A stretch of DNA of 64,000 nucleotides from Ochrobactrum sp. BTU1. Its GTDB lineage: Bacteria > Pseudomonadota > Alphaproteobacteria > Rhizobiales > Rhizobiaceae. The notes beneath the pieces were generated by a model. It was given only the letters and a program-made list of their open reading frames with translations, had not been told where the DNA came from and made no database searches. The DNA lies in NCBI GenBank assembly GCA_018798825.1, contig CP076356.1:930001-994000 (forward strand). The letters run 5' to 3'. Position numbers and translations under genes: made by a program. Below are positions 27,411 to 36,884 of this stretch, piece by piece. Positions within the stretch are counted from its first letter, which is position 1. Each line of letters starts with the position of its first letter.

Positions 27411-28196
27411 TTAACCAGGCCGTCCCCGGCCTCGCAGAATGCGAGCCTCGATCCCACGGAGCAGGATGTCGATCGCAATGCCGACAAGCCCGATTGCGAT
27501 CATTCCGGACATAACCGTGGTAGTTGAAAGGTTTCCCTGCCCTTGAACCATCATGTACCCCACACCGGTGGATGCCACGATGAGTTCCGCACCTACGAGA
27601 GACTGCCAACCAAGCCCTGCGGATACGCGTAAGCCGGCAATGATCGACGGCACTGACGATGGAAACAGGACTTCCAGGATCGTCCGCGAATCCGGTGTTC
27701 CGAGCATACGGGCGGCTTCAATCAACCGCGGATCCACGAACTTCGCACCGCGATAGGCGTTGATCAGGCAAGGTGGAAAAGCGCCTGCGAAGATGATCAT
27801 GATCGGGCCACCGATACCGGTCCCGAACCAGAGGGCGGCGAATGGCACCCACGCTATCGGCGCAATGAAGCGCACGGCGTCGAAGAGCGGTGTAACGATA
27901 TCGTCCAATAGCCTGAACCAACCCATCATCAGGCCAAGCGGAATGCCGACCAGCGCCGCCAGACCAAAGCCATATGCAAACCGTTCAAAGCTTGCACCGA
28001 GATGCTGCAAGAGGGTTCCGCCCGCAAACCGTGTGTGCAGCAGGAAGCCGAAGCGTTCAGCTACGGCTGCCGGCGATGGCAGAAAGAGTGGCGAAGTCAG
28101 TCCAGAGACCGATAGAAACGTCCAAAGTGCAAAGAAGGCGACGAGGCCTGCGAAGCCAAGAAGAAAGCTTTGCTGAAGAGAAATGCTACGGGCCAT
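27411..28196 (-). CDS. SsuC/TauC-like permease B
   Basis: This 261-residue binding-protein-dependent permease has about six membrane segments and the ATPase-contacting EAA loop (EAARMLGTPDSRTILEVLFP then SSVPSIIAGLRVSAGL). ATG 28196 lies six bases after the stop of permease A; a longer frame to 28247 overlaps that gene. Two different permeases in one sulfonate-type importer imply a heterodimer, which is less common than the usual SsuC/TauC homodimer. Confidence 0.85.
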   Translation of the reverse strand: MARSISLQQSFLLGFAGLVAFFALWTFLSVSGLTSPLFLPSPAAVAERFGFLLHTRFAGGTLLQHLGASFERFAYGFGLAALVGIPLGLMMGWFRLLDDIVTPLFDAVRFIAPIAWVPFAALWFGTGIGGPIMIIFAGAFPPCLINAYRGAKFVDPRLIEAARMLGTPDSRTILEVLFPSSVPSIIAGLRVSAGLGWQSLVGAELIVASTGVGYMMVQGQGNLSTTTVMSGMIAIGLVGIAIDILLRGIEARILRGRGRPG

Positions 28197-28201
28197 GGCT
28201 A

Positions 28202-28984
28202 TCAAACTCCCGCCGCCATTGCGGCCTGATTCCACCGCAGCGACCACTGCTCGAAGCGCGACAGGACGTAGGTTGTCGCCCAGCCGCCGATTGTGACTGC
28301 AACCATCCCGACCAGGATCATCCCTGGATAGAGATCCTGCTGCGCCACATTCAGAACCCTGCCAAGTCCGTAGAGAGCACCGACAAGCTCGGCGGCGACC
28401 AACGTCGTCCAGGAGGCCTGGAGCGAAAGCCTCAATCCGGTGAAGATCATGGGGCTAGCTGCCGGCAACAGCACTTCGAGCGTCAACCTTCTGGGCGGCG
28501 TCCCAAGCATTCTCGCAGCCTCGATCAATGTCTTGTCCAGGCTGCGGATGCCCGAGTAGGCATTGATGACCGACGGAACGAAGGCGGAAAACCAGATCAC
28601 AAGGATCTTTGCAGCGTCACCGAGACCAAGCCACAAAATGGCGAGCGGTATCCAGGCAAGCGGCGGTATCGGGCGGACGATTAGGAAGATTGGGTTGATG
28701 AACGCTTCAGCCTTCCTGCTCCAACCCATCAGCAACCCGAGGGGAACGCCGGTCAGCACTGCGGCAGCGAACCCGGAAAGAACGAGCAGCAGGGAGCGAA
28801 GCACATGCTCCAGCAATGTTCCGTTGGCGTATCCCGGTGACCAGATCTGAACGAGCGCCTGCCAAGCAGCGCCCGGGGACGGGAAGCGCCCGGGCGATAT
28901 GGCGCCGGTCAAAGACGTTAAAACAAACCAAAGTGCCATAACCACGAGAATGGTCGTGGCCCCGACCCTCATCCTCCTCGACAT
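28202..28984 (-). CDS. SsuC/TauC-like permease A
   Basis: This 260-residue permease is the first gene of the operon and is divergent from a LacI-type regulator. The EAA loop is visible (IEAARMLGTPPRRLTLEVLL then PAASPMIFTGLRLSLQA), along with about six hydrophobic helices. It is paralogous to permease B. Operator-like sequences lie just upstream of its start. Confidence 0.85.
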   Translation of the reverse strand: MSRRMRVGATTILVVMALWFVLTSLTGAISPGRFPSPGAAWQALVQIWSPGYANGTLLEHVLRSLLLVLSGFAAAVLTGVPLGLLMGWSRKAEAFINPIFLIVRPIPPLAWIPLAILWLGLGDAAKILVIWFSAFVPSVINAYSGIRSLDKTLIEAARMLGTPPRRLTLEVLLPAASPMIFTGLRLSLQASWTTLVAAELVGALYGLGRVLNVAQQDLYPGMILVGMVAVTIGGWATTYVLSRFEQWSLRWNQAAMAAGV

Positions 28985-29004
28985 CGCGTACCTCCCAGTA
29001 TTTA

Positions 29005-29018
29005 TGCAAACGCTTTCA
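29005..29018. promoter_or_regulatory. LacI-family operator candidate
   Basis: TGCAAACGCTTTCA has the central CG and imperfect symmetry of LacI/GalR-type sites (10 of 14 positions symmetric). It lies 21 bases upstream of the first transporter gene. A second, weaker inverted repeat (ATGAAATTTCTTTCAT, 29112-29127) sits before the regulator gene. Both probably bind the divergent LacI-family protein. Confidence 0.55.
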
Positions 29019-29145
29019 TTTTTGCATCATATTGTCAATGTCTGGCATAGCCTAATCTTCTAATAGTCTCGAATAACACGATTTTATTTGCATGCTTCCG
29101 GCGAAAAGGATATGAAATTTCTTTCATTTCTCGCCGGAGGTTTCC

Positions 29146-30156
29146 GTGAAGAATTCCAAAGCCACCCTCGCGGACGTCGCCAAAGCGGCCGGCGTGTCAC
29201 CCGCCACCGTCTCCCGGGCGATTTCCAATCCTGAATTGGTCAGGCAGGAGACGCTGCGCACCATCCGCGCGGTGGCTAAATCGCTGGGCTATATCCCCGA
29301 TGCGAAAGCCCGGGCGCTCGTTTCCGGGCGCTCCAACAGTGTTGGCGTCGTCGTGCCGACCCTCGATAGCCCGATGTTCTCCAGAGCACTGCATGCGATG
29401 CAAAAGGCGCTTTCGAATGCGGGATTCCAGCTCCTTGTCGCGTCTCACGACTACGATCCATTTCTTGAAGAGCTCGCTGCAAGCAAGTTGATCGGCCAGG
29501 GGGTCGATGGTCTTGTTCTCGTCGGCGCCGATCGTCCGGAAGGTCTTTGGAAACTGGTTGACAGCACCGGAACTCCAACGGTCCTGACCTGGTGCGCGAT
29601 GGAAGGGCGAGACAGCGTTTGCGTCGACAACGTGAAGGCCGGCGAGTTGGTGGCGAACCATCTCCTTGACCTCGGGCACCGCCACTTCGGTGTCCTGACG
29701 GGCGAACGTCGGAACAATGATCGCCAACGCCAACGCCTCGAGGGGGTTCGGAATGCCCTTGAACGACGCGGCGTGCCCCTCGGTGAGACGAACGTTCTCG
29801 AACAGCCAATCTCCATCGCGGGGGGCAGGTCCGGCTGCAATCGCTTGCTGACGCACGCCAATACGCCGACAGCGATAATCGGCCTGATCGATATTCTGGC
29901 GACGGGGGCGATGATCGAGGCGCAAGCACAAGGGATTGCAGTGCCCACAGACATGTCCATTGCGGGAATAGACAATCTCGAGTTTTCCGAGCACGTGGCA
30001 CCTGCTCTGACGACCGTGCACATTCCCGCCGCCAATATGGGTGATCTGGCGGCAATGCGTATCCTTGAAATGCTCAGAGCACCGCAAGCGCCCCGTTCTA
30101 CAATGCTGGATGTTGAACTGATCGCGCGCAAGTCGACCGCGCCTCCTCGCGGTTAG
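29146..30156 (+). CDS. LacI-family transcriptional regulator of the DHPS operon
   Basis: This 336-residue regulator has a LacI helix-turn-helix and hinge (ATLADVAKAAGVSPATVSRA ... GYIPDAKARALVSGRSN) and a periplasmic-binding-protein-like sensor domain (SVGVVVPTLDSPMF, GVDGLVLVGADRP, SIAGIDNLEFSEHVAPALTT). Translation starts at GTG 29146, preceded by CGGAGG at a good distance. It is divergent from the importer/dehydrogenase operon, so it most likely represses that operon until DHPS or an oxidation product is present. The effector is inferred from context. Confidence 0.85.
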   Translation: MKNSKATLADVAKAAGVSPATVSRAISNPELVRQETLRTIRAVAKSLGYIPDAKARALVSGRSNSVGVVVPTLDSPMFSRALHAMQKALSNAGFQLLVASHDYDPFLEELAASKLIGQGVDGLVLVGADRPEGLWKLVDSTGTPTVLTWCAMEGRDSVCVDNVKAGELVANHLLDLGHRHFGVLTGERRNNDRQRQRLEGVRNALERRGVPLGETNVLEQPISIAGGRSGCNRLLTHANTPTAIIGLIDILATGAMIEAQAQGIAVPTDMSIAGIDNLEFSEHVAPALTTVHIPAANMGDLAAMRILEMLRAPQAPRSTMLDVELIARKSTAPPRG

Positions 30157-30267
30157 AGGCAGCAGCGCGCTTGAGCTAATCTCGGGGAGACCTATCAGGC
30201 TGCCTCGCGGTGCAGGCGGGTTGTGTAGCGTATCGGAGGTAAAGCCCTTCATTACGAAGCCTCCCCG

Positions 30268-31701
30268 CTAATTGACCATCGCCAGCAACTCGCCAACCGA
30301 CTTCTTCGCGTCGCCGTAGAGCATGCGGGTGTTGTCCTTGAAGAACAGCGGGTTCTCGATGCCGGAGTATCCGGTGCCCTGCCCGCGCTTCGACACGAAC
30401 ACCTGCTTGGCCTTCCAGACTTCCAGAACCGGCATACCCGATATTGGCGAGTTCGGATCGTCCTGCGCCGCCGGGTTGACGATGTCATTCGAGCCGATGA
30501 CGATGACCACATCGGTCTCGTGGAAGTCCTCGTTGATCTCGTCCATTTCCAGAACGATGTCGTAGGGCACCTTGGCTTCGGCGAGCAGCACGTTCATGTG
30601 CCCCGGCAGACGGCCGGCGACGGGATGGATTGCGAAGCGCACGTACTTGCCGGCGGCGCGCAGCTTGCGCGTCAATTCCGAGACAGATTGCTGAGCCTGC
30701 GCCACCGCCATGCCATAGCCCGGCACGATGATGACGCTGTCGGCGTCGTTGAGGGCGGCGGCAACGCCCTCCGCATCGATGGCGATCTGTTCACCTAAGA
30801 TCTCCATCTGCGGACTGGTCGTTGCGCCGAAGCCGCCGAGAATGACCGAGATGAAGGAGCGGTTCATCGCCTTGCACATGATGTAGGATAGGATCGCTCC
30901 CGAAGAGCCGACCAGCGCGCCGGTGACGATCAGTAGGTCGTTGCCCAGCGTGAAGCCGATGGCCGCGGCCGCCCAGCCGGAATAGCTGTTCAGCATTGAG
31001 ACAACGACCGGCATATCTGCGCCGCCGATGCCCATGATCAGGTGATAGCCGATGAAGAAAGCGGCCAGCGTCATCAGCACCAGCGTCCAGACGCCGGCAC
31101 CATTGACATAGAGCAACAGCAACAGGATCGACAGGGCTGCGGCACCGGCATTCAAGAGATGCCCGCCGGGCAGCTTCTTCGCCTTGCCGTCGACCTTGCC
31201 GGCCAGCTTGCCGAAGGCGATGACCGAGCCGGTGAAGGTAACTGCGCCGATGAACACACCGAGGAAGACCTCAACCTTCATAATCGCCAGTTCAACCGGC
31301 TCCTTGTGGGCCAGCAACTTGGCAAAGCCGGTCAGCGTCGCACGCGCAGCCTCGTCGAGGCCGGCGACATTCGCTGCCTCGAGATGGGCGTTGAAGCCGA
31401 TGAACACGGCGGCCAGACCAACGAAGCTATGCAGTGACGCGACGAGCTGCGGCATTTCGGCCATCTGCACGCGCGAGGCGACGAAATGGCCGAGCACCGC
31501 ACCGCCGGCGATCATTAGGACGACGACGACCCCGTTGCCGACATCCGGCCCGAACACCGTGGCGACGACCGCAAGGCACATGCCGACGATGCCGTACCAG
31601 ACAGCGCGCTTGGCGCTCTCCTGGCCTGAGAGGCCGCCGAGCGAAAGGATGAAGAGAACTGCTGCCGCGATATGGGCGGCCGAAACGATACCGATGGTCA
31701 T
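30268..31701 (-). CDS. pntB: NAD(P) transhydrogenase subunit beta
   Basis: This 477-residue protein has about nine N-terminal membrane helices and a C-terminal NADP(H)-binding domain. Landmarks are [53 protein letters not shown] and [17 protein letters not shown]. With PntA it couples proton flow across the inner membrane to hydride transfer from NADH to NADP. It lies 16 bases downstream of pntA at the end of the suyAB operon. Because DHPS oxidation yields NADH, this placement suggests a role in making NADPH during growth on the sulfonate. Confidence 0.95.
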   Translation of the reverse strand: MTIGIVSAAHIAAAVLFILSLGGLSGQESAKRAVWYGIVGMCLAVVATVFGPDVGNGVVVVLMIAGGAVLGHFVASRVQMAEMPQLVASLHSFVGLAAVFIGFNAHLEAANVAGLDEAARATLTGFAKLLAHKEPVELAIMKVEVFLGVFIGAVTFTGSVIAFGKLAGKVDGKAKKLPGGHLLNAGAAALSILLLLLYVNGAGVWTLVLMTLAAFFIGYHLIMGIGGADMPVVVSMLNSYSGWAAAAIGFTLGNDLLIVTGALVGSSGAILSYIMCKAMNRSFISVILGGFGATTSPQMEILGEQIAIDAEGVAAALNDADSVIIVPGYGMAVAQAQQSVSELTRKLRAAGKYVRFAIHPVAGRLPGHMNVLLAEAKVPYDIVLEMDEINEDFHETDVVIVIGSNDIVNPAAQDDPNSPISGMPVLEVWKAKQVFVSKRGQGTGYSGIENPLFFKDNTRMLYGDAKKSVGELLAMVN

Positions 31702-31717
31702 GATGCAAATCCCCCGA

Positions 31718-33292
31718 TCACGACTTCTGGAACATGGCGAGCATGCGCCGGGTGACGAGGAAGCCGCCGACGATGTTGATCGTGGCGATCAGCACGGAGA
31801 GCGCCGCCAATACCATCACAAGCCAGTTGCTTGACCCGATCTGCAGGAGCGCGCCGAGAATGACGATGCCGGAGACAGCATTGGTGACGGCCATCAGCGG
31901 CGTGTGCAGCGAATGCGAGACGTTCCAGATCACCTGGAAGCCGACGAAGCAGGCGAGCACGAAGACGATGAAGTGGCTCATGAAGGCCGCGGGCGCGAAG
32001 GCTCCAACCATCAGGAGCAGCGCCGTGCCGGCGGCGAGCAGCATCAGCTGGTTCTTCGTATCCGCCTTGAAGGCGGCAGCCTCGGCGGCGCGCTTTTCCT
32101 CCGGCGTCGGCTCCCTCACCTTTTCCTTAGGCTTCTGGGCAGCGATCGCCGCGATCTTCGGCGGTGGTGGCGGGTAGGTGATCGCGCTTTTGAAGGCGAC
32201 GGTCGCCCCGCGGATGACATCGTCCTCCATATTGTGCACGATCCGGCCGTCCTTTCCGGGAGTCAAGTCGGTCAGCATGTGGCGGATATTGGTGGCGTAG
32301 AGCGCCGAGGACTGCGCGGCCATGCGGCTCGGGAAGTCCGTATAACCGATGACGGTGACGCCGTTCGGCGAGACGATCTTCTGGTCGGCGACGGTCAGGT
32401 CGCAATTGCCACCGCGCTCGGCGGCAAGGTCGACAACGACGGAGCCGGGCTTCATCGCCGCCACCATGTCGGCAAGCCACAGTTTCGGCGCGTCGCGTCC
32501 GGGGATCAGCGCCGTGGTGATGACGATGTCGATCTGCGGCGCGAGTTCGCGGAACTTGGCCAGTTGCTTCTCTCGGAATTCCGGCGAGGACGGGGCGGCA
32601 TAACCGCCGGTCGCGGCCCCATCCTGCACGCCGCCATCGAAATCGAGAAAGACGAACTCGGCGCCCATGCTCTCGATCTGCTCGGCCACTTCCGCGCGCA
32701 CGTCGAAAGCGTAGGTCTGCGCGCCGAGCGAGACGGCGACGCCGATGGCGGCGAGGCCTGCGACGCCAGCGCCGATGACCAGGACCTTCGCCGGCGGCAC
32801 CTTGCCGGCGGCGGTGATCTGGCCGGTGAAGAAGCGGCCGAAATTGTTGCCCGCCTCGATCACTGCTCGGTAACCGGCGATGTTGGCCATGGAGGACAGC
32901 GCGTCCATCTTTTGCGCTCGGCTGATACGCGGCACCATGTCCATCGCGATGATGTTCGCACCCGTCGAACAGGCCTGCTCCAGGAGTTCGGCGTTCTGGG
33001 CGGGATAGAAGAAGGAGAGCAGCGTATGTCCGGTAACGAGGTGCGCGACCTCGAAGGGCTCCGGCGGACGAACCTTCGTTACGACATCCGAGGCCACAAA
33101 CAGCGCGCCCTCATCGTCGACAACCGTCACGCCGGCCGCGCGATAGGCGTCATCCGAAATGCCCGCCTTCACGCCCGCGCCCGCTTCTACAAAACAATCA
33201 TGGCCCAGCTTCTGCAGCAGCAATGCACTGTCCGGCGTCATCGCGACCCGATTCTCGCCTTCAACTTTTTCCCGAAGTGCGCCGATTTTCAT
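31718..33292 (-). CDS. pntA: NAD(P) transhydrogenase subunit alpha, full-length
   Basis: This 524-residue protein combines the NAD(H)-binding domain ([56 protein letters not shown]) with a C-terminal membrane region of four helices, as in fused PntA. In many Hyphomicrobiales pntAA and pntAB are separate genes, so the fused form is worth noting. ATG 33292 (MKIGALREK) is chosen by family length; the longer frame to 33391 adds an unrelated N-terminus. A Pro/Lys/Glu-rich linker separates the domains. It follows a small membrane-protein gene and suyAB on the same strand. Confidence 0.93.
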   Translation of the reverse strand: MKIGALREKVEGENRVAMTPDSALLLQKLGHDCFVEAGAGVKAGISDDAYRAAGVTVVDDEGALFVASDVVTKVRPPEPFEVAHLVTGHTLLSFFYPAQNAELLEQACSTGANIIAMDMVPRISRAQKMDALSSMANIAGYRAVIEAGNNFGRFFTGQITAAGKVPPAKVLVIGAGVAGLAAIGVAVSLGAQTYAFDVRAEVAEQIESMGAEFVFLDFDGGVQDGAATGGYAAPSSPEFREKQLAKFRELAPQIDIVITTALIPGRDAPKLWLADMVAAMKPGSVVVDLAAERGGNCDLTVADQKIVSPNGVTVIGYTDFPSRMAAQSSALYATNIRHMLTDLTPGKDGRIVHNMEDDVIRGATVAFKSAITYPPPPPKIAAIAAQKPKEKVREPTPEEKRAAEAAAFKADTKNQLMLLAAGTALLLMVGAFAPAAFMSHFIVFVLACFVGFQVIWNVSHSLHTPLMAVTNAVSGIVILGALLQIGSSNWLVMVLAALSVLIATINIVGGFLVTRRMLAMFQKS

Positions 33293-33387
33293 GGACACTC
33301 TTTCTCTTTGGTTAAAAATTTTGTACGCAGCCTTTACCCTATGCGGACGCCCTGCGCCCGAGCGGCATAACCCTCGAAATAAGCCAA

Positions 33388-33588
33388 TCACACGATGTTC
33401 GCGGCTATCGTCGCTCCGACCAGGATGACCGGTACGGCGCGGAGGCTCACCATCTGCTCGGCCGTGATCCGCGCACCTAAGATGCCGACACCATAGCGGA
33501 TCTGGAGCACGTGATTTTTCACATTCGAGAGTCTTGCCCTTACGGTCATGTGCTTGATTTCAGTCCGCGCCGACAGTTCCGAGTTCAT
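33388..33588 (-). CDS. Small protein between suyB and pntA
   Basis: This 66-residue product has a basic N-terminal part and a hydrophobic C-terminal helix ([16 protein letters not shown]). ATG 33588 has GAGAGG upstream; a longer frame reaches 33648. It fits the operon spacing and could be a small membrane partner of the transhydrogenase. I do not recognise the family, and it could be a chance frame. Confidence 0.4.
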   Translation of the reverse strand: MNSELSARTEIKHMTVRARLSNVKNHVLQIRYGVGILGARITAEQMVSLRAVPVILVGATIAANIV

Positions 33589-33636
33589 CGATTTCTGCCT
33601 CTCTTGAAGATACTTTGGCAGTGTCACCACCCGATC

Positions 33637-33669
33637 GTCGGCCCGCACTTTTTGTGAGAGCGGGCCGAC
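33637..33669. other. Strong hairpin between suyB and pntA
   Basis: Perfect 10-bp arms (GTCGGCCCGC at 33637-33646, GCGGGCCGAC at 33660-33669) enclose a 13-base loop. It starts eight bases after the suyB stop on the minus strand. No T run follows, so partial termination or protection of the suyAB message against 3' decay is more likely than full termination. Confidence 0.6.
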
Positions 33670-33677
33670 ACCGGTGG

Positions 33678-34859
33678 TCAGGCGCTGCGATAGAGCTTGG
33701 TCATCGAAAATTCGCGGTGGCCAAGCGCCTCGGACGCGGTGTTGCGGCCGCTCGCGGTACGCCGGATCATGTCGATGAGAGCATCACCGGCTTCATCGAT
33801 GGTCATTTCCCGGCGAAGAATGCCGGACACATCGACGTCGACGTGCTCGGACATCGTCCGGACGGTGCGTGGATTTGCGGTGATCTTGACCACAGGCAAG
33901 ATTGGGTTGCCGATGACATTGCCCTGCCCTGTCGGGAAGGTGTGAACGACATAACCACCAGCCGCCATCAGCGTGACGCATTCGGCCGCCGCCGAGGAGC
34001 TATCCATGAAGTAAAGTCCGTTGCCCGAGGCCGGAGCCTCGGCCGCGTCGAGGATGTCGATATATTTCGACGTGCGCCCGATCTTTTCAAGGTTGCCGAG
34101 CGCCTTCTCCTCGATCGTGGTCAGGCCCCCTTCGATGTTGCCCTTGGTGGGCTGGCTTTCCGACAGGTCGTCGGTCTGGTGCGCGAAGATCACGTCATCG
34201 GAATAGGCCTTCCACATCTTGTACCAGCGCTCGCCGACTTCGGGATTGATTGCGCGCGCCTTGCAAATGTGTTCGGCGCCGGTGATCTCGGATGTCTCGC
34301 CGAAGCAACCGTAGATCCCTTCGGGAAGCAGCTTGTCGTACATGTTGCCGACCGTCGGGCAGGAGCCGAGACCGGTCGTCGTGTCGCTCTCTCCGCATTT
34401 CGTCGAGATCCAGAGTTCCGAGATCGAGCACTCCTCACGCTGAAGCTCGGAGGCGAAATGCACGAATTCCTTGGCGGAACGCGAAGCATCCATGATCGTC
34501 TTCAGGTCGCCGTTCTGCTCGATCGAGAAGGCAGCGACAGGCTTGCCCGTCTTGGCAATGCCATCGGCAACCCGCTTGGTCCAGCCAGGTTCGATACCGA
34601 TCACGACACAGGCCGCGACGTTGGGGTTCGCGCCAGTGCCGATGATCGTGCGGAAGTGTAGTTCGAGGTCGGCTCCGAACTGCAGGCGCCCGTAGGAATG
34701 GGGAATGGCGAGCGTGCCCTTGATATTGTTCGCCACGGCCTCGCAAGCCGCGTTGGAAATATCGTCGACGGGCAAGATCACGACATGATTGCGGACGCCT
34801 ACGCGGCCATTTTCGCGCCTGTAGCCCATGAAAGTCATGTTGGAATATTTTGTGGTCAT
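33678..34859 (-). CDS. suyB: (R)-sulfolactate sulfo-lyase large (beta) subunit
   Basis: This 393-residue UxaA/altronate-dehydratase-family protein matches Suy[63 protein letters not shown] with a metal-binding Cys, and [20 protein letters not shown]. With SuyA it eliminates sulfite from sulfolactate to give pyruvate, a cytoplasmic iron-dependent reaction. It lies next to suyA on the same strand. Altronate or galactarate dehydratase is the alternative within this fold, but the SuyA-like partner and the adjacent HpsN operon favour sulfolactate. Confidence 0.9.
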   Translation of the reverse strand: MTTKYSNMTFMGYRRENGRVGVRNHVVILPVDDISNAACEAVANNIKGTLAIPHSYGRLQFGADLELHFRTIIGTGANPNVAACVVIGIEPGWTKRVADGIAKTGKPVAAFSIEQNGDLKTIMDASRSAKEFVHFASELQREECSISELWISTKCGESDTTTGLGSCPTVGNMYDKLLPEGIYGCFGETSEITGAEHICKARAINPEVGERWYKMWKAYSDDVIFAHQTDDLSESQPTKGNIEGGLTTIEEKALGNLEKIGRTSKYIDILDAAEAPASGNGLYFMDSSSAAAECVTLMAAGGYVVHTFPTGQGNVIGNPILPVVKITANPRTVRTMSEHVDVDVSGILRREMTIDEAGDALIDMIRRTASGRNTASEALGHREFSMTKLYRSA

Positions 34860-34871
34860 CGGTCCGCTCTC

Positions 34872-35159
34872 CTACCAGCGCTTCGTCTTGAGGTTGTGGG
34901 TGTGGACATGCCTGCCCTTGGCGACGTCGGCGACGAACTTTCCGATGTCTTCGCCGTACTTCATCGCAGTGTCCCCGATCTTGAGATCGGCCAACGCGAT
35001 CTTGTGACCGATCGGCACATCGTCATGGGCAACCATCTTGAAGCTGGAGTTGTCGTGCGTGACGACGCACAACATGTTCGTGCCGGCTTTCAGGCCTTCG
35101 ACGACGACGACGCCGACGTTGTCTCCAGCCTCATGAATCAACAGTTGGGGAATGGACAC
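34872..35159 (-). CDS. suyA: (R)-sulfolactate sulfo-lyase small (alpha) subunit
   Basis: This 95-residue SAF-domain protein (SIPQLLIHEAGDNVGVVVVE then GLKAGTNMLCVVTHDNSSFK and DVPIGHKIALADLKIGD) is the small partner of SuyB. It starts at GTG 35159 with GGAG eight bases upstream; a longer frame to 35186 starts in the non-coding leader. It is the first gene of the suyAB-orf-pntAB operon, divergent from a GntR regulator, with a 42-bp palindrome directly upstream. Confidence 0.9.
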   Translation of the reverse strand: MSIPQLLIHEAGDNVGVVVVEGLKAGTNMLCVVTHDNSSFKMVAHDDVPIGHKIALADLKIGDTAMKYGEDIGKFVADVAKGRHVHTHNLKTKRW

Positions 35160-35207
35160 GGGTGTGCTCCTCTCAAGCCACGTCACGCAGGGTGATGAAT
35201 TGTTAAA

Positions 35208-35249
35208 CTCTTATGTCTTATATAAGACGTCTTATAGAAGACATAAGAG
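35208..35249. promoter_or_regulatory. 42-bp near-perfect palindromic operator of the suy operon
   Basis: Both 21-base halves read CTCTTATGTCTT-x-TATAAGAC inward; 20 of 21 positions are symmetric, and the centre is TATAAGACGTCTTATA. Overlapping TCTTATA/TATAAGA units suggest two to three adjacent dimer sites for the divergent GntR/HutC-type regulator. It lies 48 bases upstream of suyA and 81 bases upstream of the regulator gene, so it can control both. Confidence 0.75.
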
Positions 35250-35330
35250 GCTTTTCCTGTCAATCGTCTTGCGATAGAATCGCGAACGCGCCCATCTCGG
35301 GGCGAGAAAACGGGGCTTGCAGAGTAAGAA

Positions 35331-36071
35331 ATGAACAAATTAAAACAGGAAAGCGGCGCACCAATCGGTCCCAAACCGTTGTATGCCCAAGTGCGCGACC
35401 AGTTGGTGCGCCGGCTTGTGACGGGTGAATGGACGCCGGGAATGATCCTGCCCAGCGAACAAGAGATCGCCCGCAGTCTCAGCGTAAGCCAAGGAACGGT
35501 CCGAAAGGCTCTGGATGCAATGACGGCGGACAATCTCCTGGTACGGCGGCAAGGACGAGGTACTTTCGTCGCGCAACCGGAAGACTCGAGGATCATGTTC
35601 CAGTTTTTTCGCTTGGTGCTGGATGGAGGGGAAACTGACTTCCCACAATCCCTGACGCTCGCGACGAGAGCAGTTCAAGCGCCTGCCAACGTGTCGCAGT
35701 CCCTCGAATTACCGCCGGGTACCATGATGCTACGAGTAGAACGCGTGCGCACGCTTGCGGGAAATCCTGTGATCAACGAAGTCATATGGCTTCCGAAGGA
35801 CCGGTTTCCGGGGTTCGACGCCTTGGATGCTATCCCGAACAATATCTATCAGTTGATATCTGCGCGCTGGGGTATCACAATCGCCAGGGCCGACGAGCAA
35901 CTAAGGGCGACCGTTGCGGATGAAATAGATGCGCAGAGACTGGCGTGCCCACTTGGCCATCCATTGCTGGCAATTCAACGCGTTGCAGTCGACCTTGAAG
36001 ACAAACCAGTCGAGTTGCGACAGTCGCGATGTTTAACCACCACTACTCATTATGCGGTCAGTCTGCGTTAA
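35331..36071 (+). CDS. GntR/HutC-family regulator of the suy operon
   Basis: This 246-residue regulator has an N-terminal GntR winged helix (PLYAQVRDQLVRRLVTGEW ... LSVSQGTVRKALDAMTADNL) and a C-terminal UTRA effector domain (GTMMLRVERVRTLAGNPVIN then LLAIQRVAVDLEDKPVELRQ). HutC-type proteins bind small ligands and usually repress. Divergence from suyA across a 42-bp palindrome makes the suy operon the likely target, with sulfolactate a natural effector candidate. Confidence 0.85.
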   Translation: MNKLKQESGAPIGPKPLYAQVRDQLVRRLVTGEWTPGMILPSEQEIARSLSVSQGTVRKALDAMTADNLLVRRQGRGTFVAQPEDSRIMFQFFRLVLDGGETDFPQSLTLATRAVQAPANVSQSLELPPGTMMLRVERVRTLAGNPVINEVIWLPKDRFPGFDALDAIPNNIYQLISARWGITIARADEQLRATVADEIDAQRLACPLGHPLLAIQRVAVDLEDKPVELRQSRCLTTTTHYAVSLR

Positions 36072-36479
36072 ATCTGACGCAATTGTAGATCGTCTTACGA
36101 CGTTTGTTTCGGAAACGGGACGAAAATTGAGCTGAAGCCTGTGGTTTCGAAAGCGCTATTCACTCAATTGTTGATAAGATCTCTGCGAATAACTAATCGT
36201 ACACATGTGACGATGTTATAAGCGCACGTATTGGATTTTAAAGTCAGCCCAACACACCAGATATGACGAAAATCCCATTTTGCCACATGTTGAAACTTGG
36301 ATCTGGAGCTGAGGACGTACTACCTTCAAGGTCAATGATGACTAAGCTGCGATGCAGTGATTGAGGCATATATCGCCGCTGTCCAGCAACGACAAAAACC
36401 ACATTAACGTCGATCCTGAGCGCCAATAATGGCGAATAGGGATCGCAACGTTATCAATCTCACAGGCTTTGCACCCCGT
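36072..36479. other. Intergenic region, no gene seen
   Basis: About 400 bases between the sulfonate island and a VapBC module. No supported coding region or clear repeat. Confidence 0.35.
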
Positions 36480-36884
36480 TTAGGGTACGGTTTCCAAATC
36501 TGTTTGCCGAAACTCGTCATGGGTGGCGAGAATGGGAACACGATAATATTTTGCGCAGGCGTAATGCAGACAATCGCCCAGATTAAGCCGCCTCGCGCCC
36601 TTGCCATATTTCTCGATTGCCCCGATGGAAAGGCTCGCTGCACTCTTGCCAACCGGCAAATCCACCAGTTTGATATTGCGCGAATCCAGCAAGTCCATGA
36701 GGAAAGCTTCGGCCTGTGTAGGCGTGCAATCGAACTTATCTGGACGTGATAAAGCAATAACTGTTTCCAGCACTGCGACCGGTGATGTGAGGCGCGTCTT
36801 GGAATTTGTCAGTGCGTTTGAAACGCTTATCGCTTCTGGCTTTTTGGTCGCAAGTGCGATCAGGGCGCAAGCATCGACAAACAT
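36480..36884 (-). CDS. VapC-family PIN-domain toxin
   Basis: This 134-residue PIN nuclease has the acidic residues expected in VapC: Asp4 (MFVDACAL), Glu40 (SPVAVLETVIALS), Asp104 (LNLGDCLHYACAKYY) and Asp122 (ATHDEF). VapC toxins cleave RNA, often tRNA. The start overlaps the antitoxin stop as TAATG. The gene appears intact. Confidence 0.9.
   Translation of the reverse strand: MFVDACALIALATKKPEAISVSNALTNSKTRLTSPVAVLETVIALSRPDKFDCTPTQAEAFLMDLLDSRNIKLVDLPVGKSAASLSIGAIEKYGKGARRLNLGDCLHYACAKYYRVPILATHDEFRQTDLETVP

Noticed and set aside
26539..27414. Plus-strand frame (291 aa) opposite the importer ATPase
   Set aside because: The minus strand carries complete ABC ATPase motifs; the plus frame has none.
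29197..30252. Minus-strand frame (351 aa) opposite the LacI regulator
   Set aside because: The plus strand has a full LacI regulator with a good ribosome site; the minus frame is compositional noise.
31904..33370. Long plus-strand frame (488 aa) across the pntA region
   Set aside because: It is antisense to the clearly recognisable pntA, has Arg/His/Asp-rich low-complexity composition and no family features; it is a GC-driven shadow.
33615..34661. Plus-strand frame (348 aa) opposite suyB
   Set aside because: suyB on the other strand has full family motifs; this frame is a shadow without a recognisable fold.
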